64,000 bases of DNA, taken from Pseudomonas sp. Leaf48. Its GTDB lineage: Bacteria > Pseudomonadota > Gammaproteobacteria > Pseudomonadales > Pseudomonadaceae. Position 1 is the first letter of the stretch. Each line of letters begins with the position of its first letter. The stretch lies in NCBI RefSeq assembly GCF_001421885.1, contig NZ_LMLH01000028.1:262442-326441 (forward strand), in the 5' to 3' direction. The position numbers and the translations under genes were made by a program. Below are positions 33,836 through 42,120 of this stretch, piece by piece. The notes beneath the pieces are model-generated. The model saw only the letters and a program-made list of their open reading frames with translations. It searched no databases and had not been told where the DNA came from.

Positions 33836-35042
33836 TCGCTTGCACCTGCTGGGCTCACTGGCGCTGCAAGACCTCTGGCACGACCGCAAGGTCTCGCTGT
33901 GCATCGCCGCCTCCCTGGTGGCGGTGATTGCGCCTTTGTTGCTGCTGTTCGGGCTCAAACACGGGGTGGTCAGCCAGTTGCAGGACGAACTCCTGCGCGA
34001 CCCGCGCAACCTTGAAGTGAAGATGCTCAGCAATGGCAACTACGACACGGCCTGGATCGAGCGTTTGCGCCAGCGACCCGAGACCGGTTTTGCCCTTGGC
34101 CAGACCCGCTCGCTCAATACCCAGGCTGACCTGCTGATCGGCATGCAGCGGTTTGTCGAAGGTGCGGAAATCATCGCCACCGAGCCGGGCGACCCACTAC
34201 TGAACCTGGCGTCACTTAACCCCGTCGGCAATCAAGTGATCCTCAGCGCCAGTGCAGCACAACGCTTGCAGGCCAAGGCCGGCGACAGCGTGCAGCTGCG
34301 CGCCTTGCGTCGCCTGGATGGGGTCAATGAACGCGGCGAGATGACGCTGACGGTACTGGCCGTGCTCGACGCTGCCCGCTTCGGTCGCGCGGCCGGGTTT
34401 GTCGCCCCGCCGCTGCTGCTGGATCTGGAACGCTTTCGCGACGGTTATCAGGTCATCGGGTTCGGTGTGACCACCGGCAAGCCTCAGGGTAATCTACAAC
34501 CACTGTATGCCCGCGCCCGCGTCTATGCGCGCGACATCGATCAGGTCGCACCGCTGGAACACTGGCTCAACGAACAACACATCGAAACGTCCAGCCGGCT
34601 GGCTGACATCGATAACGTCAAAGCCATCAACCATGTGCTGGGGCTGATTTTCGGCGTGATCGCCATGGCAGCGCTGATCGGTTGCGTGGCGTCGATGGTC
34701 GGTGCGTTCCTGGCCAACATCGACCGTAAACGCAAAAGCCTGGCGGTCCTGCGCCTGCTGGGTTTCAAGCGCAGCGCCGTCGGCGGTTTCGTGGTCCTGC
34801 AAGCGCTGGTGCTGAGCTTTGCCGGCTACGTTGGCGGACTGGGGTTTTATGCCGTGGGCAGTCATTTGTTCGACTACTTGCTCGGCAGCAGTCGCGCCAC
34901 CGGTACCTTCGTTTGCCACATTACTGTTTGGCATGGCCTGGCCGCCCTGCTCCTGACCTTTTTGGTCGCTGCATTGGTGGCCATGATTGGCGCCCTGCGA
35001 GCGATCAACATCCAACCTGCGGAGAGTCTGCGTGAGCTATAA
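33819..35042 (+). CDS. FtsX-like ABC permease, LolE/TagS-like
   Basis: 407 residues from a TTG start (LNRWTDRLHLLG); no in-frame ATG is available near by, and the overlap with the ATPase gene supports this start. One N-terminal membrane helix (about 22-45), a large periplasmic domain (about 46-270), then three helices (about 275-300, 325-350, 370-395): the classic four-helix MacB/LolE topology with FtsX domain IDRKRKSLAVLRLLGFKRSA. Partner of the ATPase upstream; by gene order equivalent to TagS. Confidence 0.85.
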   Translation: MNRWTDRLHLLGSLALQDLWHDRKVSLCIAASLVAVIAPLLLLFGLKHGVVSQLQDELLRDPRNLEVKMLSNGNYDTAWIERLRQRPETGFALGQTRSLNTQADLLIGMQRFVEGAEIIATEPGDPLLNLASLNPVGNQVILSASAAQRLQAKAGDSVQLRALRRLDGVNERGEMTLTVLAVLDAARFGRAAGFVAPPLLLDLERFRDGYQVIGFGVTTGKPQGNLQPLYARARVYARDIDQVAPLEHWLNEQHIETSSRLADIDNVKAINHVLGLIFGVIAMAALIGCVASMVGAFLANIDRKRKSLAVLRLLGFKRSAVGGFVVLQALVLSFAGYVGGLGFYAVGSHLFDYLLGSSRATGTFVCHITVWHGLAALLLTFLVAALVAMIGALRAINIQPAESLREL

Positions 35043-36576
35043 ACGTTTTGGCTTGCTGTTACCCCTGACCCTCGGCTACGTGCTCGACGCCTCGGCGGCA
35101 GGCTGGGAAGAGAAGTATTACAACCCCATGCCCGAGGCTGGCGACGTCGTGCTGCCGATGCCTTGCGAAGGCTCGATGGTGTTTCGCAAGGTGTTCATTC
35201 CGGTCGCCGGACCGCTCGACGACTATCCGATCAATATCGGTCAGGACGGCGCGGAATACGGCTACGTCGAACAGACCCGTCCGACCTTTATCGCCGGCAG
35301 TTTTACCGGGGCCAAAAGCGACAAATCCCGCTACTACCTGATGGCCAAGTACGAGATGAGTCAGTTGCAATACGCCGCGCTGACCGAAGCCACCTGCCCC
35401 ACCGCCGCCACCAAGATGCGCTTGCCGCAAACGGCGGTGAGCTGGGTGCAAGCCATCGACGTCGCCGACAAATACAACCTGTGGCTGCGCAAAAACGCCG
35501 CCGGCAAGCTGCCCAAAGAAGACGGCACGCAAGGCTTCCTGCGCCTGCCGACCGAGGTCGAATGGGAGTTCGCCGCGCGCGGCGGGCTTGAAGTCAGTGC
35601 CGCTGAATTCCGCGACACGCACTACCCGATGCCGGAAGGCATCAACGCCTACGAGTGGTTCGCCGGGGCGCAATCGTCCAACGGCAAAGTACAATTGAGC
35701 GGACTGCAAAAGCCCAATCCGCTGGGCCTGCATGACATTCTCGGTAACGTCGACGAAATGATGTTCGAGCCGTTTCGCCTCAATAAACTCGACCGCCAGC
35801 ACGGTCAGGCCGGCGGCTACGTCGTTCGTGGCGGCAACTACCTGACCGCCCAGGCCGACCTGCGTACGGCATTGCGTCAGGAAGAGCCGTATTACAACGC
35901 CGAAGGTCAGGTGAAAAACAAGACCACCGGCTTGCGACTGGTGCTGGTCTCCCCGACCCTCACCTCTCGCGAACGGGTCGCCAGCATCGAAAGCAGCTGG
36001 AAGAAACTCGGTACAGGCAGCAAAGAAGCTGAATCCGCCGACAAAGGCACCGTGCAATCCCTGAACAGCCTCGCCTCGGGCGTCGAAGACAAAGCGCTCA
36101 AAGAAAAGCTCCAGGCCCTGGAAAACCAGCTGCGCGCCAGCAACCAGCAGCAGGAAGAAACCCGCGACCAGGCGATTCGCGCCAGCCTCAACCTGGGCGC
36201 GTTCCTGTGCACCAAGATGCTCGACGATGGTCAATATGTGGACTTCCTGCAAAAGAACTACAAGCTCAATTGCGAAGGCACGGACAAGGACGCCAGTTGC
36301 GACATGCGCAAAACCAAGCTCGACGAGCAAAAGGATCGCCTGCACAAACTCAGCCGTTACTACGCCAGCAGCCTGGTGGAATCAGCTACCTTGTACGGCC
36401 AGCCACTGCTTGAAACGCAAGTCCCGGTAATGGAAGAAATCATCAGCCGCAACAAACAGCTGCAGGACCTCAAACCTTACTTGCGCACCCACTGGGCCAA
36501 TCAGAAGGCGTTCCTGCAAAAGCAGAAAATCGATACTCAAGCCTGGCTGAACAGCTGCAAAACCGTCACTCAATAA
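35032..36576 (+). CDS. Secreted FGE-sulfatase-fold protein, TagR-like
   Basis: 514 residues from GTG at 35032, overlapping the permease stop by 11 bp. Signal peptide MSYKRFGLLLPLTLGYVLDA, cleavage after SAA. Formylglycine-generating-enzyme fold (about 35-310): YEMSQLQYAAL, FLRLPTEVEWEFAARGG, GLHDILGNVDEM, GGYVVRGGNYLTAQADLRTA. No cysteine is present next to the RGGN motif, so it is not a catalytic FGE but a scaffold, as TagR is in the T6SS pathway. C-terminal third is coiled coil with five cysteines. Confidence 0.83.
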   Translation: MSYKRFGLLLPLTLGYVLDASAAGWEEKYYNPMPEAGDVVLPMPCEGSMVFRKVFIPVAGPLDDYPINIGQDGAEYGYVEQTRPTFIAGSFTGAKSDKSRYYLMAKYEMSQLQYAALTEATCPTAATKMRLPQTAVSWVQAIDVADKYNLWLRKNAAGKLPKEDGTQGFLRLPTEVEWEFAARGGLEVSAAEFRDTHYPMPEGINAYEWFAGAQSSNGKVQLSGLQKPNPLGLHDILGNVDEMMFEPFRLNKLDRQHGQAGGYVVRGGNYLTAQADLRTALRQEEPYYNAEGQVKNKTTGLRLVLVSPTLTSRERVASIESSWKKLGTGSKEAESADKGTVQSLNSLASGVEDKALKEKLQALENQLRASNQQQEETRDQAIRASLNLGAFLCTKMLDDGQYVDFLQKNYKLNCEGTDKDASCDMRKTKLDEQKDRLHKLSRYYASSLVESATLYGQPLLETQVPVMEEIISRNKQLQDLKPYLRTHWANQKAFLQKQKIDTQAWLNSCKTVTQ

Positions 36577-36611
36577 CAATGCGTCAACACCGTTACCCAG
36601 GAGTTTTCACC

Positions 36612-37343
36612 ATGTCGCGCAGCCTTTTGACTCGCTTCAAGCTACAGATCGCTTTCGTGGTCGCCGGCAGCCTGTTAATGACCGGTTGTGCCAACACCGG
36701 CAGCTCCATGCTCGGCGAAGGCGACGGTGCCGATCCGCGCCTGACCCAGGGTAATGACGCAGAATTCTTCAGCAAGTCCGGATACCAGGCCTGCGCCGTC
36801 GGCGCCGGTGTCGCCATCCTCGCTTGCGCACTGTCCAACAGCAACAACAAAACCGTGTGCGTCGTCGCCGCCGGTATTACCGCGTGCGGCGTGGCCATGG
36901 GCGCGAACTATTACCTGGATCAACGTCGTGCCGAATACGCCGACACCACCACTCGTTTGGCGAAGATGAACCGCGACGTCGAACAAGACACGCAAAAGGT
37001 GATCGCCCGTACCGCGACCGCTCAGCAAGTGATCAATGACGACCAGGCGCAAATCGCCCAGATCAAAAAGGACATCGCCAGAAAGAGAGTCGACCATTCC
37101 AAGGCTCAGGCGCAAATCGCCGGGATCGATTCGGACATCGCGCGCCTGCGTAAAGACCTGGCCAACATGCGTACCAAAGTCACCGAGTACAGCAAAGTGG
37201 CAGACGCCGAGCGCTCACAAGCCACCAGCGCCGAGATCAGGCAGGTGGACATGAACATTCAGAAAATGAACCAGAAAGTCGTCACCCTCCAGAAGGAAGT
37301 CGACGCTCTGTACAGCCAACGCTCCGCAATCACTCTGGGTTAA
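36612..37343 (+). CDS. Coiled-coil lipoprotein, TagQ-like
   Basis: 243 residues. Signal peptide with lipobox LMTGC (acylated Cys about 26); residue +2 is Ala, which favours sorting to the outer membrane. A short hydrophobic Gly/Ala/Cys-rich region (about 62-100, GYQACAVGAGVAILACALSN) is followed by a long coiled coil (about 105-243). Its place directly after the FGE-fold gene matches TagQ, the outer-membrane lipoprotein that localises TagR. The family match is by architecture and order only. Start MSRSLLTRFK at 36612 follows CAGGAGTTTTCACC. Confidence 0.75.
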   Translation: MSRSLLTRFKLQIAFVVAGSLLMTGCANTGSSMLGEGDGADPRLTQGNDAEFFSKSGYQACAVGAGVAILACALSNSNNKTVCVVAAGITACGVAMGANYYLDQRRAEYADTTTRLAKMNRDVEQDTQKVIARTATAQQVINDDQAQIAQIKKDIARKRVDHSKAQAQIAGIDSDIARLRKDLANMRTKVTEYSKVADAERSQATSAEIRQVDMNIQKMNQKVVTLQKEVDALYSQRSAITLG

Positions 37344-37347
37344 AGAC

Positions 37348-37854
37348 ATGACGCTACAACAACTGGTGATCATCACTGCCGTTCTGGTCCTGAGCGGTTG
37401 CGCGACCACGCCTGGCGAGTGCGATGCGACCAATCGCGACAGCAGCATGCTGACCAAGATGAACTGCGACTACTCCGGCGGTTACAGCGAACAGGTCAAA
37501 CAGAAGGAACTGGCCCTGAGCGAGTCCCGCCAGCAAAACGCAATGTTCCATCAGGTGTACCAGAACATTCAGGCCCAGCAACTCAGCACCAAGACCGATC
37601 TGGCCAGCCAGCAGAAATCCCAGAACGCGCTGAATCAGTCACTGACGCAACTGCTGGCCTCGCTCAAGGCCCGGCGTGGCAATGAAGCCCACGTGCAGAA
37701 GCAGATTGCCGACCTCGAGAAGCAGCTCAAGGCTTCGCAAGCAGCGCCAATGACCCAATCAACGCCAGCAACTCTGGCGGCCAAGCAGCAAGAGCTCAAG
37801 ACGCTGCAGAAGAAGGTCAATCAGCTGCAATTCAGCCTTGGCTACGAAGAGTAA
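37348..37854 (+). CDS. Small coiled-coil lipoprotein of the srf cluster
   Basis: 168 residues. MTLQQLVIITAVLVLSGCAT is a lipoprotein signal with lipobox LSGC (Cys18) and Ala at +2, so outer-membrane location is likely. The rest is a Gln-rich coiled coil (about 45-168) similar in style to the end of the preceding lipoprotein. It might pair with that protein. Starts 4 bp after its neighbour. No named family. Confidence 0.75.
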   Translation: MTLQQLVIITAVLVLSGCATTPGECDATNRDSSMLTKMNCDYSGGYSEQVKQKELALSESRQQNAMFHQVYQNIQAQQLSTKTDLASQQKSQNALNQSLTQLLASLKARRGNEAHVQKQIADLEKQLKASQAAPMTQSTPATLAAKQQELKTLQKKVNQLQFSLGYEE

Positions 37855-37865
37855 CTTTTTACCCC

Positions 37866-37898
37866 GCAGGGCATCCCGACGGATGCCTGCACTTTTTC
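37866..37898 (+). terminator. Internal terminator/attenuator before the last gene of the srf cluster
   Basis: Hairpin GCAGGGCATCC-CGAC-GGATGCCTGC (one bulged G) followed by ACTTTTTC. It lies 12 bp after the stop of the small lipoprotein gene and 14 bp before the start of the SrfA-like VWA gene, so it could reduce read-through into the last gene. Confidence 0.65.
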
Positions 37899-37911
37899 AG
37901 GAATCGTCGTC

Positions 37912-39393
37912 ATGCAGCGGGTCATCAGGGATGCGCAAGCCACATCGGAGGGGATGAGTGCGCTGCAAGCCAAAGTCGCCCTTATCCAGAAACACTTTCC
38001 GCCGACCGTCGCCAGTCTGTTTGCTATCCCGAGGATGGGCAGCGGTGACGTACTGGAATGGTGGACCGAACTGGGTGGCCAACCCACGCCCTATGCCGAC
38101 CTCAACGAGGACGCGCAACGACGTTTGCTGGAAACCTATGAAGTGCGCCAGACGTCCCTTGGACAGCTGGCGGACGAACTGCAAAAACGCGGTCAACCGA
38201 CGGAAGCGGATGACCTGCGCAGCCTGCTCGGCGCGCCTGAGCTGGACAAACTCTACAGCCTCAACGGTGAGCCTTTGGTGGTGCGCTGGAACCTGCGCCC
38301 GCCCAAACCGATCGTGCCGCCGGTGATTCCGGTGGCGCCGATCGTGCCGCCATCGCGTCGTGGCTGGTGGATCGCAGCGGCCTTGCTCGCGCTGCTGTTG
38401 TTGCTTCTGGCGCTCTGGCTCTGGTGGTTCCTGCATCGTGAGCCGGTTGTCGTGGTTCCGCCGGTTGCGCCTGCGGCGCCGGTGGTGACGCCGGCTGAGA
38501 AACCAGTTGAGAAACCGGTTGAGCCGGTCCCCGAGCCTGTCGTGGAACCTGAACCGAAACCTGCTCCGGTACCTGAACCCGCGCCAGAACCGGTACCGGA
38601 ACCCAAGCCGGTACCGCCACCCAAACCGGCACCGGAACCCAAGCCGGTTCCACCACCAAAACCGGTAGTGGCTGCCCCGCCACCTCCACCTCCACCGCCA
38701 CCGGTCCCGACGCTGGACAACTTCGCCTGCCGTAAAAATGCGCCGCCCGCAGAGGTCCCGCAATTCGTGGTGGTGCTCGACACCTCAGGTTCGATGAACT
38801 TGAACATCAAGTCAGTGAAAGCCGACGAGGACTGGTACTTCGGTGGTAATGACCTCAACAAGCTCCTGGATCCGGACCGCACCATGCGGCTCACCGCCAA
38901 ACCCAGCCGCATGGACGTCGCCAAGGACTCGCTGGCCGGCATGATCAACGGGCTGGACCCGAAAATCGATACACGCCTGATCACCTTCGCCGGCTGTGAA
39001 AGAACACCGGACCGGGGTGTGTTCAGGTTCGGCGACCGCCCGCGGCTGATCAACGGGATTCGAGGTCTGGCTCCCGACGACGGCACACCTCTGGCCGACA
39101 GCCTGGCTCACGCGGCGAGTACCGTCGACGGGCGCAATAACGATGCGGTTATCGTGATGTTTGTCGACGGAGAAGACGGTTGCGGGCAGGACGTTTGCGC
39201 AGTATCCCGTCGAATCGCCAGGGAACAACCGCGCCTGCGGGTCAACGTAGTGAAAATCGGTGCTGGCGGCCCTTCACGCTGCATCGCTGAAAACACCGGT
39301 GGCCGGGTTTACAACAGCACCAATGCGGCTGAACTGGCTAACCAATTGAAACAGGCGAGCAAGGAAGTCTCCAGCAATACCAAGTGCAATTAG
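37912..39393 (+). CDS. SrfA-like N-terminal domain fused to membrane helix and VWA domain
   Basis: 493 residues. The N-terminal domain (1-140) has the same conserved pattern as SrfA: VLEWWTELGGQPTPYADL and LYSLNGEPLVVRWN. One membrane helix (about 150-172), a long Pro/Glu/Lys linker (about 185-262) that could cross the peptidoglycan, then a VWA domain (about 275-490) with perfect MIDAS motif VVVLDTSGSMNLN. It therefore looks like SrfA with its periplasmic end exchanged for a VWA domain. Last gene of the cluster, behind an internal hairpin. Confidence 0.78.
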   Translation: MQRVIRDAQATSEGMSALQAKVALIQKHFPPTVASLFAIPRMGSGDVLEWWTELGGQPTPYADLNEDAQRRLLETYEVRQTSLGQLADELQKRGQPTEADDLRSLLGAPELDKLYSLNGEPLVVRWNLRPPKPIVPPVIPVAPIVPPSRRGWWIAAALLALLLLLLALWLWWFLHREPVVVVPPVAPAAPVVTPAEKPVEKPVEPVPEPVVEPEPKPAPVPEPAPEPVPEPKPVPPPKPAPEPKPVPPPKPVVAAPPPPPPPPPVPTLDNFACRKNAPPAEVPQFVVVLDTSGSMNLNIKSVKADEDWYFGGNDLNKLLDPDRTMRLTAKPSRMDVAKDSLAGMINGLDPKIDTRLITFAGCERTPDRGVFRFGDRPRLINGIRGLAPDDGTPLADSLAHAASTVDGRNNDAVIVMFVDGEDGCGQDVCAVSRRIAREQPRLRVNVVKIGAGGPSRCIAENTGGRVYNSTNAAELANQLKQASKEVSSNTKCN

Positions 39394-39424
39394 CGTGGCG
39401 ACTGCTCCGCAATTGAGGTGAGCC

Positions 39425-39518
39425 CATCGCGGGCAAGCCACGCTCCCACAGGGTTTGTGTCATTCACAAAAAGGGCGGAACGACACTTAACCTGTGGGAG
39501 CGTGGCTTGCCAACGATG
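39425..39518. repeat. REP pair closing the srf cluster
   Basis: Left arm ATCGCGGGCAAGCCACGCTC and inverted right arm TGTGGGAGCGTGGCTTGCCA, 45 bp apart, between the last srf-cluster gene and the convergent LysR gene. Confidence 0.8.
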
Positions 39519-39520
39519 AT

Positions 39521-40441
39521 TCAGCTCAGGTGCTCGACCGCCGGTAACTCCATCGCCCGTACCTCTCCCAAGAGGAAATCGCTGAGCCGGCGCAAACGTT
39601 CACCTCCGGGACGGGTTTTCGGCCAGACCAGGTAATAATTCTCACCGCTGGCGACGGCTGTCGGCCACGGCAAACTCAGACGTCCCTGCGCGACATCCTC
39701 TGCCACCATCAGCAAATCGCCCATGGACACCCCGTAGCCACGGGCGGCTGCAATCATGCCCAGCTCCAGCGTGTCGAACACCTGCCCTCCCTTGAGCGAG
39801 ACCTGATCGGTCAGGCCCATGCGCTCTAGCCAGTTGCGCCAGTCACGGCGGTCCGGCGTCGGGTGCAGCAACTCGGTACTGGCCAGGCGCGCGACGCCCC
39901 ATGGTTGGTCCTTCAGAAGATTCGGCGCACCCACCGGGATCAGCTCTTCGGGGAACAGGAAAGTTGCCTCCCAATCCGGTGGAAAATGCCCATTGCTGAG
40001 GATGACGGCACAGTCGAAGGGTTCGTGGTTGAAGTCCACGGTATCAATGTCCATCCAGGCGCTGGTCAATTGCACCTCGTTCCCCGGTCGCAAGTGCCGA
40101 AACCGACTGAGCCGCGCCAACAACCAGCGCATAGTCAGGGTCGACGGAGCTTTCATGCGCAGGATGTCGTCTTCGGCGCGCAAGCTATTGCAGGCCCGCT
40201 CCAGGGCGGTGAAGCCTTCGCGAATGCCCGGCAGGATCAGCCGCGCCGATTCGGTTAATTGCAAGTTGCGTCCGCTGCGATGAAACAGCCGACAGGCAAA
40301 ATGCTCCTCGAGCGTACGAATATGCCGACTGACCGCACTTTGGGTAATCGACAGTTCTTCGCCCGCACGGGTAAACGAACTGTGCCGAGCCGCGGCTTCG
40401 AATGCGCGCAGGGCATACAAGGGAGGAAGACGACGGGACAT
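39521..40441 (-). CDS. LysR-family transcription regulator (GcvA-like group)
   Basis: 306 residues. N-terminal winged helix-turn-helix ALRAFEAAARHSSFTRAGEE, LSITQSAVSRHIRTLEEHFA (about 9-48), then a periplasmic-binding-protein-like effector domain. The opening MSRRLPPLYALRAFEAAARH is typical of the GcvA subgroup. Divergent from the MATE gene with overlapping upstream regions (start 40441 against 40594), so it may control that pump. The frame extends 58 codons upstream but the DNA-binding domain fixes the start at 40441. Confidence 0.88.
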   Translation of the reverse strand: MSRRLPPLYALRAFEAAARHSSFTRAGEELSITQSAVSRHIRTLEEHFACRLFHRSGRNLQLTESARLILPGIREGFTALERACNSLRAEDDILRMKAPSTLTMRWLLARLSRFRHLRPGNEVQLTSAWMDIDTVDFNHEPFDCAVILSNGHFPPDWEATFLFPEELIPVGAPNLLKDQPWGVARLASTELLHPTPDRRDWRNWLERMGLTDQVSLKGGQVFDTLELGMIAAARGYGVSMGDLLMVAEDVAQGRLSLPWPTAVASGENYYLVWPKTRPGGERLRRLSDFLLGEVRAMELPAVEHLS

Positions 40442-40593
40442 CGGGAAAGCTCCTGCAGCGGGGTTCGGCGCACTGGCAGAAACTTTACCAGCATGAGTTT
40501 GACTCATGCCATCCATCCTTTTTATCCCTTTGTGCAAACCCCGCAGAGCGCCGAGAATCGACGTTTTCCTGTTCACTTCGAGAATCGGGCGTG

Positions 40594-41994
40594 ATGACCA
40601 TGCAGCATCCGGCACGTATAGAACTCCGGGCCATCCTGCGGCTGGCGGGGCCGTTGATTGCCTCGCAGTTGGCGCACATGCTGATGGTCCTCACCGATAC
40701 GTTGATGATGGCGCGCCTGAGCCCGGAAGCGCTCGCGGGCGGCAGCCTGGGTGCAGCGAGTTACTCGTTCGTGGCGTTTTTCTGTATCGGCGTCATCGCT
40801 GCGGTCGGCACGCTTGTGTCCATCCGTCAGGGTGCGGGTGATACCGCCGGCGCCGCACGGCTGACCCAGGCCGGCTTGTGGCTGGCCTGGCTGATGGCGC
40901 TCGTAGCGGGCGTGCTGTTATGGAACCTGAAACCGGTGCTGCTGTTGTTCGGCCAGACCGAAAGCAACGTCCAGTCGGCCGGCCAGTTTCTGATTTTTCT
41001 GCCGTTCGCCCTGCCCGGCTACCTGAGCTTCATGGCCCTGCGCGGGTTCACCAGCGCCATCGGCCGGGCAACGCCGGTGATGGTCATCAGCCTGGCCGGT
41101 ACGGTGGCCAACTTCCTGCTCAACTATGCATTGATCACCGGGATGTTCGGTTTGCCGAAACTGGGGCTGATGGGTATTGGCCTGGTCACGGCAATTGTCG
41201 CCAACCTGATGGCCGTGGCGCTGGCACTGCACATTGGCCGGCATCCGGCTTACGACGCCTACCCGCTGCGTCAAGGCCTGTCGCGACTCAACCGCCAGTA
41301 TCTGAAAGAACTGTGGCGCCTGGGGCTGCCGATTGGGGGTACCTATGCCGTGGAGGTCGGCTTGTTTGCCTTCGCCGCGCTGTGCATGGGCACCATGGGC
41401 AGTACGCAATTGGGCGCGCACCAGATAGCCCTGCAAATCGTTTCGGTGGCGTTCATGGTACCGGCGGGGCTTTCCTACGCGATCACCATGCGCATCGGCC
41501 AGCATTACGGCGCCGGGCAATTGCTCGACGCACGCTTGGCCGGCCGGGTCGGTCTCGCCTTTGGTGCAGCGGCGATGTTGTGTTTCGCCATGGTTTTCTG
41601 GCTGCTGCCGAACCAGCTGGTAGGTCTGTTTCTCGATCAGAACGATCCGGCGTTCCGCGACGTCATCAACCTCGCTGTGAGCCTGCTGGCAGTGGCTGCA
41701 TGGTTCGAACTGTTCGACGGTACGCAAACCATCGCCATGGGCTGCATCCGCGGCCTCAAGGACGCCCGGACCACTTTCCTGGTCGGACTGGGTTGCTACT
41801 GGCTGATTGGCGCGCCGGCGGCGTGGTGGATGGCGTTCCACCTGCATTGGGGGCCAACAGGTGTCTGGTGGGGATTGGCGCTGGGTCTTGCGTTCGCGGC
41901 GGTGAGCCTGACGCTGGCGTTTGAGTGGAAGATGAAGCGGATGATTCGCCGGGAGTCGGTACATCCGCACTTCGAGGCCATTCGAAGCGAATAA
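40594..41994 (+). CDS. MATE-family multidrug efflux transporter (NorM/PmpM-like)
   Basis: 466 residues, twelve membrane helices in two MatE repeats. N-terminal helix motif LIASQLAHMLMVLTDTLMMARL contains the conserved Asp used for cation coupling; second repeat begins LGLPIGGTYAVEVGLFAFA. Exports cationic drugs in exchange for H+ or Na+. Start at 40594 (MTMQHPARIEL); the second ATG two codons later is equally possible. The LysR gene beside it is the same neighbour as in P. aeruginosa. Confidence 0.88.
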   Translation: MTMQHPARIELRAILRLAGPLIASQLAHMLMVLTDTLMMARLSPEALAGGSLGAASYSFVAFFCIGVIAAVGTLVSIRQGAGDTAGAARLTQAGLWLAWLMALVAGVLLWNLKPVLLLFGQTESNVQSAGQFLIFLPFALPGYLSFMALRGFTSAIGRATPVMVISLAGTVANFLLNYALITGMFGLPKLGLMGIGLVTAIVANLMAVALALHIGRHPAYDAYPLRQGLSRLNRQYLKELWRLGLPIGGTYAVEVGLFAFAALCMGTMGSTQLGAHQIALQIVSVAFMVPAGLSYAITMRIGQHYGAGQLLDARLAGRVGLAFGAAAMLCFAMVFWLLPNQLVGLFLDQNDPAFRDVINLAVSLLAVAAWFELFDGTQTIAMGCIRGLKDARTTFLVGLGCYWLIGAPAAWWMAFHLHWGPTGVWWGLALGLAFAAVSLTLAFEWKMKRMIRRESVHPHFEAIRSE

Positions 41995-42002
41995 GATGCC
42001 CT

Positions 42003-42096
42003 TGTGGGAGCAAATACTGTGGCGAGCTCGGCTGCGCAGCAGTCGTAAAATTGGGGCGCTGTGCAGCCCAACGGGGGCAAGCCCCCTCGCCACAAA
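42003..42096. repeat. REP pair (GTGGCGAG class)
   Basis: Arms TGTGGCGAGCTCGGCTGCGC and inverted GGGGGCAAGCCCCCTCGCCA, with a solitary TTGTGGGAGCAAA of the other class just before it, between convergent MATE and GGDEF/EAL genes. Confidence 0.7.
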
Positions 42097-42120
42097 GCTC
42101 ATCCCCACATTTGATGGCGA

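Noticed and set aside
35032..36576. A catalytic formylglycine-generating enzyme with a sulfatase partner
   Set aside because: The cysteine that should follow the RGG-N/S motif is absent and no sulfatase gene is in the window; a scaffold role is more likely.
22938..39393. A complete type VI secretion locus
   Set aside because: Only relatives of the accessory Tag proteins and of the PpkA periplasmic part are present; there is no sheath (TssB/C), ClpV, Hcp, VgrG, TssJLM or baseplate gene.
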